Assembly: GCA_022013235.1 (NCBI GenBank)
Contig: JAKLQR010000130.1
Coordinates: 1-6,506 of the forward strand
Direction of reading: 5' to 3'
Source of the DNA: Thermodesulfovibrionales bacterium
GTDB lineage: Bacteria; Nitrospirota; Thermodesulfovibrionia; Thermodesulfovibrionales; SM23-35
Length of the DNA stretch: 6,506 nt
Both the position numbers and the translations under genes were made by a program. Position 1 is the stretch's first letter. Each line of letters opens with the position of its first letter. Shown in pieces: positions 6,101 through 6,506 of the stretch. The notes beneath the pieces are model-generated. The model saw only the letters and a list, made by a program, of their open reading frames with translations. It had not been told where the DNA came from and made no database searches.

Positions 6101-6506
6101 AGATTTCTGAAAATTCCGCTAAAGGTTGTTATCTTTACTCACAATCTGGAACTTGCGGGTGCGCCAAAAGCCATGTACGATTTGGCGGTTGGATTACAAA
6201 AACAGTCAGCTGGGAAGATAATTCCGAAAATCATATCACCAGTAAGAGGCCCATTTCAATCTCTGTATGATCTTGCGGGAATTGAATGTCAGGTCATTGA
6301 CCAGAATCTGCACAATATTGATGAGGGTTGGAAGACCAGAATCCACTATGATTCAACAATTGAAAAGGTTCAGGAGTTTTTGGAGGCAGAGAAACCGGAT
6401 GTGTTGATTACCAATACAGTGTATGGTTTCTATTTTGTTCATGTGGGGCAACATTTAGATATCCCGGTAATCTGGATTATTTCAGAAAGTTTTGATCAAT
6501 TTGAGC
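3104..6506 (+). CDS. Multidomain sulfotransferase / coiled-coil / GT2-GT2-GT4 glycosyltransferase, C-terminus beyond the window
   Basis: One uninterrupted frame of at least 1134 codons. Residues about 10-270 form a PAPS-type sulfotransferase: 5'-phosphosulfate loop GMHRSGTSALAR (16-27), WGVKDPRICRFLPLW (110-124), and 3'-phosphate site VRNPLEVVASL with Arg142 and Ser150, the eight-residue spacing of known sulfotransferases. Residues about 280-366 are a predicted coiled coil, then GSKVWRIAEFFRRL (367-380), like the S-x-WR motif often following coils in such proteins. GT2 domain 1 (about 465-690) has ISIIMPVYN, DNDD (554-557) and AQDYDLILR. GT2 domain 2 (about 723-960) has VAIIIPTKN, LNNDIE (814-819), QHAGVV and QDVDYCLRL. 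From about 1004 a GT-B/GT4 N-terminal half begins (FTHNLELAGAP; PVIWIISES). It probably builds and perhaps sulfates the glycan exported by Wzm/Wzt at the cytoplasmic membrane face. ATG 3104 is used; GTG 3062, with AGG at 3050-3052, would add 14 residues. Domain calls are firm; the sugars and sulfation target are unknown. Confidence 0.9.
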   Translation, partial: MKKSVIPSRRAIIVLGMHRSGTSALARTLNLCGVDLGSNLMPPGPEDNVKGFWEHLDIFQANEKLLRGLNSSWDDVRALPDRWWTSDFAGAYKLEIISILERDFSNSPLWGVKDPRICRFLPLWRPILEQTDNKPLFLIIVRNPLEVVASLAKRDGFSKGKSCLLWLKHLIESEKGTRNASRVFVTYEELLSDWKGVLSYIKKTFNFKWPIAFKKAAPQIEAFLSSSLRHNEINDDILIEDQNLSKWISHAYLAAKKAVEGDDGHLIKIMDAIGAALREVETLYEPAITDLKDKHQSAIVQLHQLEAERDEVIGGLRTQLGERDEHIQEQARQIEHQNGVIQEQTQEILTKNTHICNIESQLNLIKGSKVWRIAEFFRRLVYQKLLGRFPLVQRGVLILSTEGFRAFYVKSKRKLRDYYSTNKHTPEKNYRRRSGLYEVYIENNKIYPHVRRLLTDASTQFEYRPLISIIMPVYNVEPRWLKAAVKSIIQQIYTNWELCIADDASTNKKTLEFLKCYENHENIKIVFRTKNGHICAASNSAADQAKGEFVAFMDNDDVLAPNALFEIVRILQDHPDTDLIYSDEDKIDENDKRYDPQFKPDWSPELFLSYNYVNHFTCIRRKLFETVGRFRTGYEGAQDYDLILRVIEKTNKIRHISKVLYHWRAIKGSVAFEAADKPIMHTSARRGLKEHLKRKGIEAGIYQPEFAKSMGLPISQLDWSDDGLSVAIIIPTKNQYKLLKKCIESIIKLTTYSNYEIVVVDNDSDQGDTLDYLKDLVDKGIRTERIGNDGGPFSFSRINNLAVQRVNTEYILFLNNDIEVLEPKWLSRLVGYLSIPGVGVTGARLFYPNKTIQHAGVVLGMHDGIIPDNAFLNHHYSNISYYFMAEVARNCSAVTGACLMTRRSDFIRSGGFNEQDFKVSLQDVDYCLRLAKEGLRTVYVAGAKLIHHESMSRNLEDDPRELARLRKTYVLNDDPYYNPNLSKINSFAPDAGSGAVDYERFLKIPLKVVIFTHNLELAGAPKAMYDLAVGLQKQSAGKIIPKIISPVRGPFQSLYDLAGIECQVIDQNLHNIDEGWKTRIHYDSTIEKVQEFLEAEKPDVLITNTVYGFYFVHVGQHLDIPVIWIISESFDQFE
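4021..4140 (+). other. GC-rich coiled-coil module inside the multidomain gene
   Basis: Counting by hand, 4021-4140 is about 58% GC, while the 60 bases before are about 35% and the 60 bases after about 28%. The segment encodes residues about 307-346, the hydrophilic centre of the coiled coil (AERDEVIGGLRTQLGERDEH and onward), rich in Glu, Gln and Arg with heptad-spaced Ile/Leu/Val. The reading frame is intact through it. The sharp borders suggest a module with a different history from its flanks; strong amino-acid bias explains part, but not obviously all, of the shift. Confidence 0.6.
4082..4165 (+). repeat. Two 42-bp tandem units within the coiled coil
   Basis: An identical 12-mer, ATCCAGGAGCAG, starts at 4082 and again at 4124, exactly 42 bases (14 codons, two heptads) apart. 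The units encode IQEQARQIEHQNGV (327-340) and IQEQTQEILTKNTH (341-354). The first four residues are identical at the DNA level and the rest has diverged. This fits in-frame duplication of a double heptad, which would lengthen the coil by about 2 nm per unit. Confidence 0.6.

Overview
The window holds one end of a Gram-negative polysaccharide-export locus beside a housekeeping gene. The housekeeping gene is radA, of which only the first 82 codons are present, on the minus strand at the left edge. Everything from about 460 to the right edge reads on the plus strand. The ABC export pair is of the Wzm/Wzt type used for O-antigens and other lipid-linked polysaccharides, so the host should have an outer membrane. 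The RadA start, AT-rich coding and fused sulfotransferase/glycosyltransferase architecture would suit a Desulfobacterota (deltaproteobacterial) genome, but that placement is an impression and not proven.

Layout: 1-246 is radA (partial, minus strand). 247-462 has no recognisable gene. 463-621 is a decayed C-terminal piece of rfbC (dTDP-4-dehydrorhamnose 3,5-epimerase). Immediately after it, about 622-711 is an internal piece of rfbD (dTDP-4-dehydrorhamnose reductase). 721-1524 is wzm, the ABC-2 permease. 1636-3045 is wzt, its ATPase with a C-terminal carbohydrate-binding domain. From 3104 (or 3062) a single open frame runs without a stop to the window edge, giving at least 1134 residues. In order it reads as a PAPS-type sulfotransferase, a coiled coil, a GT2 glycosyltransferase, a second GT2, and the N-terminal half of a GT-B/GT4 glycosyltransferase.

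How the genes could work together: the multidomain protein would build a glycan on a lipid carrier at the cytoplasmic face, Wzt would recognise the finished chain through its C-terminal domain, and Wzm would export it. In the known E. coli O9a system a separate protein, WbdD, carries the chain-capping enzyme and a coiled-coil ruler, and Wzt binds the cap. Here a sulfotransferase, a coiled coil and several glycosyltransferases are on one polypeptide directly downstream of a Wzt with a binding domain. This suggests, as inference only, a sulfate-capped chain with the terminator fused to the polymerase.

Two further points stand out. The rhamnose-gene remnants show that the locus was remodelled by deletion. 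The core of the coiled coil is a sharp GC-rich island (about 58% GC against about 28-35% on either side) containing a 42-bp tandem repeat, as if that module had been shuffled in or expanded.
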